NCBI RefSeq assembly: GCF_019279795.1
Contig: NC_056743.1
Span: 631,646,993-631,710,992, forward strand
DNA length: 64,000 nucleotides
Source of the DNA: Protopterus annectens
Lineage: Eukaryota; Chordata; Ceratodontiformes; Protopteridae
Direction of reading: 5' to 3'
Both the position numbers and the translations under genes were made by a program. Under the pieces are notes generated by a model. The model saw only the letters and a program-made list of their open reading frames with translations. It searched no databases and was not told where the DNA came from. Numbering within the stretch: position 1 is the first letter of the stretch; every line of letters starts with the position of its first letter. Positions 11,549 through 22,676 of the stretch are shown here, in pieces.

Positions 11549-12317
11549 ATATGCCCTCAAAATATAGAGCCTTGTATGAACGTACACCACTGAAGTCTGA
11601 TTGTAATCAAATGACAGAACAGATGCATAAGTAAGGTCTACAGTATTATCGCAACCAGATTTTTATTTACACGTAATTGTCACTGTTCTTGGGAAACAAC
11701 TGTATATATTAACACTGCACATATATTAAGAAGAACTTTGAAGTAGGTAATTATATAAATAATCAATAAGTATATTTCAGTAAAATGCATGTTAGCAATG
11801 TAAATTTATCTGTACTGGTAAAAATGTTGCTCTGGCATGGCAGCCACATTTCAAATACTATGAAACGCTAACAAATGGCACTGCTGACTGCCTGCAATGC
11901 TCAGTGATTTCAGTGACTGCACTGGTTGGTGATTTACGGCAAAAACATTTTATGAGGGACAGGAGAGGTGAAAAACAGGGAATGTGGGGAACTTCCCTTT
12001 GCAGTGATAGCATTTTATATTGATATAGACAAGCCATGGCAGAAGAATAACTGTCTAAACACACCATGACCACTCCAAATTTATGCTGAGCTGTAGAAAG
12101 TATCAACCCAAAAGTAAGCAAACTGAGTACTATCAACCCTAACAGACCTGAAAGTGACAGTCCAACAACTATGAGTAGTGGTCTTTTGGTAAATGTAATT
12201 CTGATGAGCTGTCCTAGCAGTAAGGATGTTCTTCTACTGGCACCCATGTTCATTTCAATTCACATTAACTTACTTTGGTAATGCGCACTAAGCAAGAAGA
12301 GGAATTTTGCCATTATT
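11549..12317. other. No gene recognised
   Basis: A minus-strand frame at 11858-12253 contains a hydrophobic stretch, but no family is recognisable and the composition is that of the neighbourhood. Confidence 0.5.
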
Positions 12318-12407
12318 CCCATTCCTGCTGCCTAAACAATATGAAACAATAGTGGTTGGCCCTCATTCCTGCTGCCTAAACAATATGAAACAATAGTGGT
12401 TAGCACT
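12318..12407. repeat. Tandem duplication, two units of 45 bp
   Basis: The phrase cattcctgctgcctaaacaa, continuing through atatgaaacaatagtggtt, occurs twice in direct succession with one difference. Confidence 0.9.
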
Positions 12408-13082
12408 TTGAATACCCCTTTTCAGTATTACACATGGTCATTTCCTGAGAACAGTGACAATGATGCTGCCATAAAAATCTGGTTGTGATAATATGCAAGT
12501 ACCAAAAAACAATAAAATGAATAGAATATACCATTTAAAGAAAGAAAAGATTAAATAATGTTAATATAGAATACTGTATACACAGATTAAAAAAAAATAA
12601 AGACTAAACAAAGAAACCTAGAGCCAGTCAACAACTTACAGAGAGGAAAAGGAAGCTTTTGTAAATGCACAAAGCCTGCTATGAAGAAACCAGAAAAATA
12701 ATGACAGTGTTAAAAATCAAAAGAGACAGTTACATTCATTGCAATATCTTTTGTTGGTGTATTAATGGATCAAAAACAAACATTTAGGAGAATATATTAA
12801 AAGATGTTGTTGTACTAGACAATTAGTGGTCAGAGAATATATAAAATATTTAAATCACCAGCCTGGGAGAAGACAACATCATAAACACACTTTATAGTTT
12901 GATTTCTGTTTGCTGAGTGAAGCGTAACTCAAGTACAACAGTATATAAAACTAAATTCAACTATATGTGATTCACAGAAATGAGCATTCACTCATTTGTG
13001 CATGCCATCTTTTTAACACCCACGAAAAACTTTTCGGTTGAATGAGTACTCATTGTTATGAGTTATAACCATTTATATAAAT

Positions 13083-13083
<1 letters not shown>

Positions 13084-13154
<71 letters not shown>
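13084..13154. repeat. (CA)n microsatellite
   Basis: Pure CA tract of about 71 bp. The DNA on either side (12.41-13.69 kb) shows no recognisable gene. Confidence 0.95.
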
Positions 13155-13158
<4 letters not shown>

Positions 13159-13689
13159 ACTTATCTTGTGTTCATTTATTTTTTCTTTCATTGGGAAGTG
13201 CTTTTGATGCTATGTACTTCAGTGCTGCAATATAAATCCATCATAAAGTAAGAACTGTTCCTTTAGCAAAATACCAGTTAAAAACTATAGAACAAAACGC
13301 ATTTTAATTTAGGCATGCTTTTTTCATTTTAAGCCTCAGTCTCTTCCCGTTCAAACAACCAAGATTTTTTTTCCAGGGTTCACAGAGAAGTCTTTCATGT
13401 CCATTCTTATGCCTCAGATGTCCTGGTTGTACTGAGCTTAGCAGAGATACAAATTTGGAAAGTTTAGAATTATTCAAAGATGTTAATTAATACAGATTAG
13501 CAACAATAACCACAGAAAATTGCTCTTGCAGTCTTAAAACTAAAATGCGTTGAAAAACTATGCATCTGCACTCAGAAAGAAAACTGAATACAACAAGCAG
13601 GGGACTGAACACAATTGTGTATCATAGCACAATTATATCTCATGAACTATTTATATCAAATAACTCAAGGTGCACTACATTGATATCGC

Positions 13690-14112
13690 CTACTCAGAGG
13701 TGATCTCTTAACTAACATACAAAGCTATGTCAAACCCAGAGCTGTTGGACATGCTCCACTTAAAGAAATCCCAATCCCTCCGAGCTACACGCTCTGGGTA
13801 CCTAAACCTTGTCACCACAATAAACAGAACATGCCGGAGGGATAGATTCCTGTCCCAGAGACTTCCCATACTCTGGAATAAACTACCTATCTATATCAAA
13901 CAAAGCTCCTCATTAGCACTCTTCAAGAAAAATCTTGATGATTAAATGGGAAATAAGAAATTCACCCCAGGTATCACCTCTGTGGCTCTGCTCGACAGTG
14001 GCACAGGAAAATAATTTTCTTGGGTGGCAAAAGCCAGGGTACCTTTTTGGCTGGGCTTGTATAGACCACAGGGCTGATAGCTTAGTACCTACCTATGAAC
14101 CTATGATAGGAC
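13690..14112 (+). pseudogene. CR1-type LINE 3' end (5'-truncated copy)
   Basis: The open stretch at 13727-13945 ends RLPILWNKLPIYIKQSSSLALFKKNLDD, the pattern (WN.LP...+...S...FK..L) that closes ORF2 of CR1/Jockey-type LINEs. It is followed by a 3' untranslated part ending in cctatgaacctatgat. The same end is present at 35.97-36.37 kb, and the 3' untranslated part occurs on the minus strand at 25.39-25.61 kb. The copy is severely 5'-truncated, as LINE copies usually are. Confidence 0.82.
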
Positions 14113-14390
14113 AGAGGACACAATTATTCTTTTGTAATGGGCATGCATGATACACACACTCAAATGAAAGATCATAAACAAGCTCCTGAGAAAGGGAGTG
14201 GTGGAATATAAAAGACCAGAAGATGAAAAGGAGCAGAAACTTTAGCAGATTTAACTTATAAAAAAACAGTAGTATATTTTATTTTTATGTCTATGCGAGT
14301 GGACTGGACCACAGATAGCCCATTTTTAGTAATGGCATTTGCAAAAATATTTGAATACATATATACGCATACATACACATGAACATACAT

Positions 14391-14507
<117 letters not shown>

Positions 14508-15839
14508 CACAGTAAAATCAAAGAGGTGATATAGAACAGTTCAAAGAATAAAAAAGTAGAAAATACATTAGTGGCAGTTCATTTTAGAATGATCCGTAGA
14601 AGATGATGTATTATATCACATATATCTTATAAACTGGACCTGACAATACCTTTGCAAAAGCAGCTAGACAGTTGTATTTGGGTCTGTTAGTTACACAAGT
14701 AGTTAAAGCAGATGAAAATGGAGAGAACAGAGTCAGAGATCTAACATAGCATGGCATTAAGGAAATTGTAAGCACTAATTATTAAATTAGCAGGTTTTGC
14801 TATGGCACTAATGCTTGCATTGAGGAATGTTGACTGAGAATTTTAAGAAGTACTAAAAAAACTTCCAAGGGATCTTCAGTATAAGAAATATGCTGTTGCG
14901 GATGAGTGACCTATATTCATGAGTTTTTTTTTTTAATGAGGAATTAGCTAATTTAAGACAAAAATCTCCATAACTGTAAGTACCCCACTCTTCCAATGGA
15001 TTTGCAGTGGTATTTTTGTGATGAACTCAAAGTGCAATCTTTTAACATATGCTACAACCTATATCAGACAGCTGCTTGGACAAGGATGACAACAACATTT
15101 TTCAGAGCTGGTCAGGTAATCCTGACACCATTTTTAAGTTTAAATGTCAATTTTTGCAGAGATGGCTTGAGATATGCTTTAGGATGCTCATAACAAGGCA
15201 AACCAGTTATCTTGAAGTTTGCCAATGTGAATCATTAAGCAAAGAGCAGGACCATGCTAGAATCCCAAATACTTAAAATGTGTGAAAGGTTCCTTCTGTG
15301 AAAAAAAAAGATTCCAGATATAATAGAAGGAATTGAGATTATGATAATTGTTAAATCTAAAACAACCGGTGAGCTAGTTCCTGGTCATGTCTACATGCAG
15401 ATGTAAGAAAACTACCAGCACAATCAAGACTGAGTGTACAAATATTATTATGTATCTTTTGGATGGACTTTTGGAGGTTAAGGAGGGCTCAGATATTAAA
15501 AAGGTCACGTGGGCAATACACATTTGGACTTTGTTTTTTCTATTCTTTCTATAAAAAATTCTATTTGTGAAGTTGTGTTGGTTTATTTTACCACTGTCTT
15601 CTTTTATAGTTTACTCCTACCACACATTCCTCAAGTTACTGAATCTGTAATATAAAACTCTTACTTGTACTACAAATGGATGCAAAGGTAGGTCCAGCAA
15701 ATGCAAGCTAATAGCAGATAATTCACACGTAGTTCAATTTTACATTAAAGTCTGAAATACTTCTATTGTTTAGTTAGAATAACATTTAAACTGCCAAACA
15801 TATCAATATTTTTGATATTTGGTAACTCAAAAAGGCATA

Positions 15840-16216
15840 TAAAACACAAAATCCACTGGAGTCACCACACGGAGATAGTCACTGGTCAAGGAAGCTTCTT
15901 TATTTGGAACAAAAACACACAAGCGCTTTCACGTAGCTATACTACGCTTCTTCAGGTGTAATAAAACATTAATAAATGCAACCTTTTATACAAAAGATTT
16001 TTGGCGCTCAAACTGACTAATTAAACACTGATTAGATAATTGCTAACAAACAGTCTATCCCTGCATATCTTTAATTAAAGATACAATACTAGAAAAATAA
16101 AAACAAGTAATAAAAACAGTTTAAAAAACATTTAAAAAATTATTTTAAGGCAAATTTGCCTTAGACAAACTATGCTAAGCAAAAATGAAACAATGAAGCC
16201 TGTTAATGTAGTTATT
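15840..16216 (-). repeat. PLE-B pseudo-LTR, 3' copy
   Basis: About 375 bp, nearly identical to 21259-21637. It contains the hammerhead-like fold and an AATAAA signal (minus strand, about 15897). It marks the 3' end of the full copy. Confidence 0.92.
15916..15959 (-). ncRNA. Hammerhead-like three-way junction in PLE-B tail
   Basis: On the minus strand: stem I ACAC/GTGT, box 1 CTGAAGA plus an extra A, stem II GCGTAG/CTACGT (one G-T pair), box 2 GAAA, and minimal stem III AG-CG-CT with triplet CUU. The parts and their order are those of a type I hammerhead. The second copy lies at 21338-21380. Confidence 0.55.
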
Positions 16217-17829
16217 GAGCCAACTAAGCTTCTCAATTTGCAACACTAAAAGACTATGCAAATTCAGGGTCAATGCACAGAGCATAAAACAAAGAAGCGA
16301 TGCTTCCAAATAAAAACATACCATATTTCTATTTATAAGTACATCTGAAGGTGTATTCCACGACTCCTGATGGAGTCGCTAACTAAACACGCACTCAATT
16401 CCTTTGTGTATAGGCTCCGATCGAACAGACAAACCCTGTATGCTCACTTACATCAAAAGCATGATATAAGGAGACTGTAACACAGGCAAAGCTGATAGAT
16501 AATGCAAAAAACGCGACAATTAACAGTGCAAGAATAAAAACAGCAAACTGTTGTTGCTATTAAAATATGCAAAACGTACATGATCTCATGTGGCTGATAG
16601 CATATTCACAAACATCTACACCAAAACAATGTCAACTGGTACTAGCGGTAATCACAGCTACAAACGTGCCCTGTTCTTACCTCATATCTCACATAAAAGA
16701 CGCCTACAACACTCACATAATCACCAAAGCTAGAACAAGGACAATCACATATAGAAAACAATCACATGTTTAGCCAGTAACTCATAAGGCTGTCCGGTCC
16801 AAAGGACTTTACTGATCCAGCCAAGGTAACTGAAAACAGTCAAGTAACAGGTAATGTCCTACTGACAACTGCGGCTGGCAAACACAGAAGACGTAAACTA
16901 ACGAGCGTCTACTAACGCAATATGAAACAACCGCGTTAAAGCAATTCCAATGGAAATCAGCCCATCTAACATCAAAACCCTACTAATCTATATTCAAAAT
17001 ACAGCAGGTGAAAGTTAGAACAGGGGATATAGAAAATATATAATAAAAAATGTAATGATAAACAACAATCAAATCGCAGACTGCAACCCACTCACCTTTA
17101 CTAAATACGGGCGCTGGGAAGTTTCAGAGACCAACCAAAACAGGTGTTCAAACCACTTCCATTCTGCATGAAATCAACCAATTCAAAATCCATCAGGAGC
17201 CAGGACCCAGGCAAATGATCAAGGATCCAAGAAGTTAGCTATAGCTATACATGTATAGTGCAAGGTAAAAAATGAAAACGCCTCTCGTAATATACATGCT
17301 AAAACCAAATAGGGACAATACAGCATGATGCATTAAAGCGCTGATAAACACAACTGTAATGACACTGCAAACATACAGCCTCATCCAAGAGGTGAACCCA
17401 CACTAAGGACCAAGATACCAAATGTGCACTAGTACTGAACAAAGAAAAAGATAGAAAATACATTATGCGCTAAATAAGGTATCTGGTCAGACATACCAGA
17501 AGATGAAACCAAGATGAATATCAAAAAACCACTCTTTGGCATATTGATGCCCATGGTATCAGACCACAAAGTCCCCTTGTATTGTGTGCAAACCATAATA
17601 TGAGTATGCAAATTTGCATGACTAAAAGCACACCAAAAAATCAATCTGTGCCAGACTGACATTATACCTATGAAGGCCAAGCGTAAGACAAGAACACAGT
17701 CCACTTGTAAATAAAGAGCTCTATGGAGCCAAATCTGGATAGAATGAAATAATACAAAGTCAAACATAAAGGCAGGTCTAGTAAATATAAACAGTACACA
17801 AACCAAACATCAAGACCTGTTCGTCTATT

Positions 17830-20238
17830 TCACAGCTTCCTGCTGTTAAGGACAGGTTTAACTGATACGTATTGGTTAATGCCTGGGTATATATGCGCTT
17901 TCAGAACAAAAATCCATTTAAGTTCCCTAACAGCCAATTGGTTCATATTATCTCCTTCCCTATTATTAACTGCCAACAGCTCCAGAACCAAAAAACTAAA
18001 ACTGTGTGCATTGTGTTCCAAAATATGCTTGGCCAAAGCATTACTTTCATTCCCTTTCCTAATGTCATAGTAATGATTGTAGACCCTATCACGAAGTCTT
18101 CTCTTCGTGAGGCCTACATAAAAAGCTCCACAGGAGTCACATATGGCCAGATAAATGAGATTGGTGCTGTTACAGTCACTGTGAAATCTGGGTGTGAACG
18201 TAAAGGAACCATCTGGATGTGAAAAACAAACATTTTTAGATATATGTGGACACATATGACAGTGTCCACAGGGAAAAGTCCCATATACATCACTAGAGTG
18301 GCCATTTGACAGGGAGCTCTGCTCTAAACATAAGGTTTGCTTTAAGTTATGGCATGTTTTATAGCTAAACCTCGGATGGTCCCCCACAATTTTCCTAGTG
18401 AGCGGATCTGTGATCAGGATGTTCCAGTTTCTGTTAATAATTTTATTATGTTCAGCAACGTCACTAGTATACTTAGTGACATAGGTAAGCCTATCAATGT
18501 ACCTGTTTCCATTCAATGTATGGAACGGAAAACTCCTCCTTACAGAAGTAAGACCATCTGTCCTATTAAATACTTTCATGATGACTTCCTGCTTGCAATC
18601 ATCTATTAGCTTGGGGGGGTATCCTCTTTCTTTGAACAGACCTTCAAGTATATTCAATTCTAGGAACATGTCATTCTTCTCACTACAGATTCTACAAATT
18701 CTGTACATTTGACTTAAGACTATCCCTCTAAAGGTGTACCTGGGATGCATACTCTCAAACCGTAACAAGGTGTTCTTCCAGGTGGATTTCCTATATAAAG
18801 AGGTGACAATCTTGTTGGCATTAAATTCCAACTTCAGATCTAAAAAATGTGCTTGAACTGGAGAAACCTCAGCTGTAAATCTTAAAAAAGTAGATGTCAT
18901 TTCTAGTTCTGTAATGAAATTGAGACATTCTGCTCTAGTCCCCTCCCACACAAAGAGGACGTCATCAACAAACCTCTTATACAATCTAACCTTACTATAA
19001 TCTGTATGCTTAAATAGATGATTCAATTCCCAATGGTGGACCACAAGGTTAGCGTAACTATTCGCACAGGGAGTGCCCATGGCAACTCCCCATTTCTGAA
19101 GGTATAGCTGATCCTGAAACAAAAACACATTATTTTCAAGTATCATTTCAAGCAGACAGTTAACCAAAATCTGCCTGCTACTGCTATAACCTGAGTTGCT
19201 AACAAGAATCTCTCTGATAGCCTGCAGTCCCAAGTCATTGGGAATACTGGTAAAGAGGTTCTTGACATCCATAGTCACTAGTAATGTAGTTGCCCCCCTT
19301 TCATCTAGCACAAAATCTTTGAGAAACTCAATGAGCTGATAAGAGTCTTTCAGAATAACTGGAATATCATCCACCAAAGGTCGCAATAACCCTTCCACGA
19401 AGGAAGAAATGGTGGAGGTTATCCACCGTTCACCTGAGACTATAGGTCTCATTGGTACTGGTTTAACGCCTTTGTGGATTTTAGGTAGTCCCTTGATAGT
19501 AGGAAGGGTGGGAAACTCTATGAAAAAGTATTCATATAGCTCACAGCTAATCTGACCACACATCAGAAGATCATATAAACTGTCATGCACCAACTTCACA
19601 ATTTTTCTAGCCTTCTCTTTAGAAATAATTTCATATACATTGTCATCTGATAACATGTTATTCATAGTGGTAACATATTCTGAAGAATTCAAAATAACCA
19701 CTGCTCCTCCCTTGTCAGCTGGTTTAACTATAATATGCTCATTGTTCTTCAGAGATTGAAGGGAACTCTGTTCAGCTCTACTGATATTATAAAAACAACA
19801 TCTTTTCTTAGATCGCTTAAACCATTCATAAAAGTCATTCTCACACATCTTCATGAAACTCTCCACATTATGTGGCATCATGGGAGTAAAACTACTTTTA
19901 ACTCTGAAGAAACTTTTTAAAGTGTTAGTATCCAAAACATTACTATCTTTAAACAAAATCTTCAACGAGACATTGCGGCAAAACAGCCTCAGATCTATTA
20001 GAATGTCACTTATATAACTGACTTGTGAAGGAACGAAGTTCAGTCCTTTCTCTAAAAGGGAAAGATCTGACTCAGACAAGGTATAAGTAGAGATGTTACA
20101 TACAAGGGAATTCAGTCTTTTCTTTTCTTGGTGGTGGTGGGTTATTGAATTCAATTTCTTTGTTTCCTGGTATTGGGATAATGTTCTACTGATCCCTTTC
20201 TTTTCCTTGGTCCTCTGCTGCTTGACCGGCCTCGCCAT
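17830..20238 (-). CDS. PLE-B ORF2: Penelope-type reverse transcriptase with GIY-YIG endonuclease
   Basis: An 802-residue protein, close to the usual PLE polyprotein size. In order: a basic N-terminus; LLEKGLNFVP (about 60-70); the pre-RT motif KPADKGGAVV (172-181); LPKIHK (251-256); RT motif A TMDVKNLFTSIP (322-333); motif B WGVAMGTPCANSYAN (about 383-397); catalytic FVDD (423-426); HFLDLKL; a Cys cluster CGHCHMC (657-663); and GIY-YIG IYLAIC/FYVG (695-709) with Arg713-718, His722 and Glu772. The role is target-primed reverse transcription of the element RNA, with the endonuclease opening the target. No stop or frameshift is visible. An ATG opens the frame, but the frame is also entered from ORF1 through the -1 slippery site at 20265-20271. 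Whether it is active cannot be judged from sequence. Confidence 0.95.
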   Translation of the reverse strand: MARPVKQQRTKEKKGISRTLSQYQETKKLNSITHHHQEKKRLNSLVCNISTYTLSESDLSLLEKGLNFVPSQVSYISDILIDLRLFCRNVSLKILFKDSNVLDTNTLKSFFRVKSSFTPMMPHNVESFMKMCENDFYEWFKRSKKRCCFYNISRAEQSSLQSLKNNEHIIVKPADKGGAVVILNSSEYVTTMNNMLSDDNVYEIISKEKARKIVKLVHDSLYDLLMCGQISCELYEYFFIEFPTLPTIKGLPKIHKGVKPVPMRPIVSGERWITSTISSFVEGLLRPLVDDIPVILKDSYQLIEFLKDFVLDERGATTLLVTMDVKNLFTSIPNDLGLQAIREILVSNSGYSSSRQILVNCLLEMILENNVFLFQDQLYLQKWGVAMGTPCANSYANLVVHHWELNHLFKHTDYSKVRLYKRFVDDVLFVWEGTRAECLNFITELEMTSTFLRFTAEVSPVQAHFLDLKLEFNANKIVTSLYRKSTWKNTLLRFESMHPRYTFRGIVLSQMYRICRICSEKNDMFLELNILEGLFKERGYPPKLIDDCKQEVIMKVFNRTDGLTSVRRSFPFHTLNGNRYIDRLTYVTKYTSDVAEHNKIINRNWNILITDPLTRKIVGDHPRFSYKTCHNLKQTLCLEQSSLSNGHSSDVYGTFPCGHCHMCPHISKNVCFSHPDGSFTFTPRFHSDCNSTNLIYLAICDSCGAFYVGLTKRRLRDRVYNHYYDIRKGNESNALAKHILEHNAHSFSFLVLELLAVNNREGDNMNQLAVRELKWIFVLKAHIYPGINQYVSVKPVLNSRKL

Positions 20239-21167
20239 CCTGGCTGTTGCTTCACCGGGAAAGGTAAAAAATGGTTACTTGCAGAGGACGTATCCTTCGG
20301 TTTAGCGCCTGCTAACAGAAACATCCTAGCTGCCTGTTGATTGGGAGGCGGAGTGTTGTTGTCCAAACTTACTTCATCAACAAGAGTAGAGACAGAATTG
20401 AAAGGCACAGGTGCTACATTAACCATACTGTTAGCTATAGAAGAAGCAGAATGAGCCAAAATGGAATCAGCAGTAGCACTGACTGTAGGCATCGATGGAG
20501 AGCTGGAAGCATTACTAGGGAGCCCATCTTTGCGTGTACTCTGCATACGTACATTCTCAGTTCTAGGCCATACAAAAATCTGGCCGCTGGCAAAATCATT
20601 GGCATCCCTAATGAGTTTCTTGTGTTTAACCTCCTTAAGTCTTTCACTGAATGACTGTATCTGAACCCAGAGAGACTCAAGTCTCCTGGTAAAATATTCA
20701 GTCTTAAAACGTTCGATGATAGCTGTATGTTGTAAGTCTATCTTGTCTCTTAACTCAGCTTCCAGAGGAGAAAAATATTCCAGCAGCAAGTTAATATAGC
20801 TAAAACCTAATTGTATATTAAGGTCCTGCCATTTTCTTAACAGCAAAGGATGACTATTGCCATAGGAAGGCATACAAAAAACACGCATGCCTCTAGGCAC
20901 TATCTTAAAGTGTATGCATGCCTCTAAATGGAGTCTCTGCCAGGCTAATCTCTGCAACTGATATAAGTCATCTTGAAGCATTCTAAAAAGTCTATTAAAT
21001 TCAGCAACATTCTCACCATTCAGTGTAGTTGGTAACACGTTGGGTTGATTCGTCAATTCCAGAGCCAATAAAGGGTTCTCTTTACAGTGCTTGAGGAAAT
21101 CCCAAGCCAGTACACCAGTAGTCCTCGTCTCTGGGCGAAAATCCAACTCAATATTGTTGTTCTCCAT
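20151..21167 (-). CDS. PLE-B ORF1: PLE-associated protein with PRGMRV motif
   Basis: A 338-residue protein of unknown biochemical role, probably an RNA-binding or packaging partner of ORF2 (inference). Residues 75-110 carry the core LxLEAC...IVPRGMRV (91-96). A helical, probably coiled-coil stretch leads to KLIRDANDF (184-192). The tail is Ser-rich, then basic (RGRSSSRGPRKRKG). ORF1 of the unrelated-looking PLE at 44513-45388 shares ITPRGLRV and KKFLRDVGDY in the same order, which supports a real, conserved protein. It overlaps ORF2 by 88 nt in the -1 frame. The start ATG at 21167 lies shortly after the upstream PLE tail. Confidence 0.85.
   Translation of the reverse strand: MENNNIELDFRPETRTTGVLAWDFLKHCKENPLLALELTNQPNVLPTTLNGENVAEFNRLFRMLQDDLYQLQRLAWQRLHLEACIHFKIVPRGMRVFCMPSYGNSHPLLLRKWQDLNIQLGFSYINLLLEYFSPLEAELRDKIDLQHTAIIERFKTEYFTRRLESLWVQIQSFSERLKEVKHKKLIRDANDFASGQIFVWPRTENVRMQSTRKDGLPSNASSSPSMPTVSATADSILAHSASSIANSMVNVAPVPFNSVSTLVDEVSLDNNTPPPNQQAARMFLLAGAKPKDTSSASNHFLPFPVKQQPGWRGRSSSRGPRKRKGSVEHYPNTRKQRN
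20265..20271 (-). promoter_or_regulatory. Putative -1 ribosomal frameshift site T TTT TTA at ORF1/ORF2 overlap
   Basis: On the minus strand the ORF1 codons CAT TTT TTA give the heptamer T TTT TTA in the correct phase. Slipping back one base leads into ORF2 with no stop. A TAA in the ORF2 frame lies just 5' (20277-20275), so the heptamer sits at the very start of the usable window. A fusion would join about 300 ORF1 residues to ORF2. Confidence 0.6.
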
Positions 21168-21258
21168 GTGTTAAACCTGCTAGCAGCACAACAACAAGAA
21201 AAAAAAGTCCAAAAACTGTGGCAGGAAAACGAAGACTCCCCTTGGAAAGAACCAAAGA

Positions 21259-21637
21259 ACTATAAAACACAAAATCCACTGGAGTCACCACACGGAGATA
21301 GTCACTGGTCAAGGAAGCTTCTTTATTTGGAACAAAAACACACAAGCGCTTTCACGTAGCTATACTACGCTTCTTCAGGTGTAATAAAACATTAATAAAT
21401 GCAACCTTTTATACAAAAGATTTTTGGCGCTCAAACTGACTAATTAAACACTGATTAGATAATTGCTAACAAACAGTCTATCCCTGCATATCTTTAATTA
21501 AAGATACAATACTAGAAAAATAAAAACAAGTAATAAAAACAGTTTAAAAAACATTTAAAAAATTATTTTAAGGCAAATTTGCCTTAGACAAACTATGCTA
21601 AGCAAAAATGAAACAATGAAGCCTGTTAATGTAGTTA
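21259..21637 (-). repeat. PLE-B pseudo-LTR, upstream truncated tail
   Basis: A direct repeat of 15840-16216 standing 5' of ORF1 on the minus strand. It is a 5'-truncated copy of the same element and carries the second hammerhead-like fold. Confidence 0.92.
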
Positions 21638-21656
21638 TATGAGTCAAAAAGGCATA

Positions 21657-22607
21657 AAAGGTGCAAACGGAACATTCTGCTGTGATGCAATTATTGTCAG
21701 AACTCATTGAAATATTACTTAATAGGCTTTGCCAAACTATACTTTGAAATCCGTATAGTCAGGGTTAATAGGTGTTCTACCTTTAGGCTCAAGGATTTTG
21801 TTTTAGTTTGGTTGATATAGTGCTATTTAAATCTGAGGAATATTAATGGTGTAATCAGAAAAGTTCAAGATGGTGGTGCCTTCTTGTTTGTGTGTTCTAC
21901 CTTCATGCTGATCTAAATACAGAGCTGTACAAGCAGCAGCCAAGAGAACGTCTGTGCTGTTACAAAGTCCATACAAAGACATGTTTGGAGTAGATTACCA
22001 CCTCAGAAGTTTAAAGACTTGCCTGCAGATAGTTTGACTAGTAACTGCTGCACAGCTCTGTTCCTAAGGTGGGTATCATAGCCTAATATTTGTTAAGTTC
22101 CATCCACATCTTCTATTAGTTAATTGCACTTCTCTTAATTAAGGTCACATCCACTGACTAGCTTTTATTGCAACTGAGAAGTACGAGCCTTCAGGTGACC
22201 AGCTCTCACAGCCTCAGTTTGTCTGTCCTCTAATAAAGCACACAATCAATCCTTCCTTTCTGGCTATCATTACTTTTGCCGTTAAGTGAGTCATTTTGCC
22301 ATCTGCTTCAGTGTCATTCTTGTGCTACCTCTGTCATGCTGATGTAGTGTACATTTCTGTTCTGATATTGTACCTATTCTTGATCTATTTCATGCCGAAT
22401 GTTGGAACTACAGCCACTACCACCATCTGTTTCACTTATCTTCCCTTCAATAATCATATGTAATTAGCATTGGCATCAAACCCCTTTTCCTATTTTCTGC
22501 ATTGAGTTAGGGAGTTACATTAACAATAACTATCACCAATTTTTACATTGCTGGGTGGCTAGCCCTGCCACGGTCATTCTTCCATTCTTCCATACCACAC
22601 CGAAACA
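21657..22607. other. No gene recognised
   Basis: Unique-looking DNA after the PLE-B duplication, with no coding or repeat structure that I can name. Confidence 0.5.
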
Positions 22608-22623
22608 CACACAGCGCACACAT

Positions 22624-22664
<41 letters not shown>

Positions 22665-22676
22665 ACACATACACAC
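22608..22676. repeat. (CA)n microsatellite
   Basis: Imperfect CA tract with GCA and CCA interruptions. The 22.68-23.7 kb stretch after it is AT-rich without a recognisable gene. Confidence 0.93.

Larger units (their letters stand above)
15840..21643 (-). mobile_element. PLE-B: Penelope-like element with intact ORF1 and ORF2 and direct terminal repeats
   Basis: The element runs on the minus strand between 13-bp duplications TCAAAAAGGCATA (15827-15839 and 21644-21656). It consists of a full copy (about 21258 down to 15840) preceded, in the same orientation, by a 5'-truncated tail of the same family (21637-21259). The tail repeats the 3' end and so gives the direct 'pseudo-LTRs' typical of PLEs. 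ORF1 starts only about 90 nt after the upstream tail. Both ORFs are uninterrupted and the terminal repeats are nearly identical, so the insertion is young and possibly competent. A 2-kb 3' untranslated part separates ORF2 from the tail. Confidence 0.92.

Noticed and set aside
11347..11634. Open frames made of CVCVCV or THTHTH
   Set aside because: They are translations of the (CA)n tract; the same applies to such frames at 14.3-14.5, 22.6, 27.5-28.0 and 36.6-37.0 kb and to the IYIYIY frames in (TA)n.
11858..12253. Possible small membrane protein (131 codons, minus strand)
   Set aside because: It has a hydrophobic stretch but no recognisable family, no splice context and no codon bias different from surrounding DNA.
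17872..20305. Plus-strand frames opposite PLE-B ORF2 and ORF1
   Set aside because: Antisense shadows of a conserved coding region, with no support of their own.
21900..22300. Possible solo LTR (AATAAA-type word near 22235)
   Set aside because: No TG...CA ends with a short duplication and no primer-binding site or polypurine tract could be identified.
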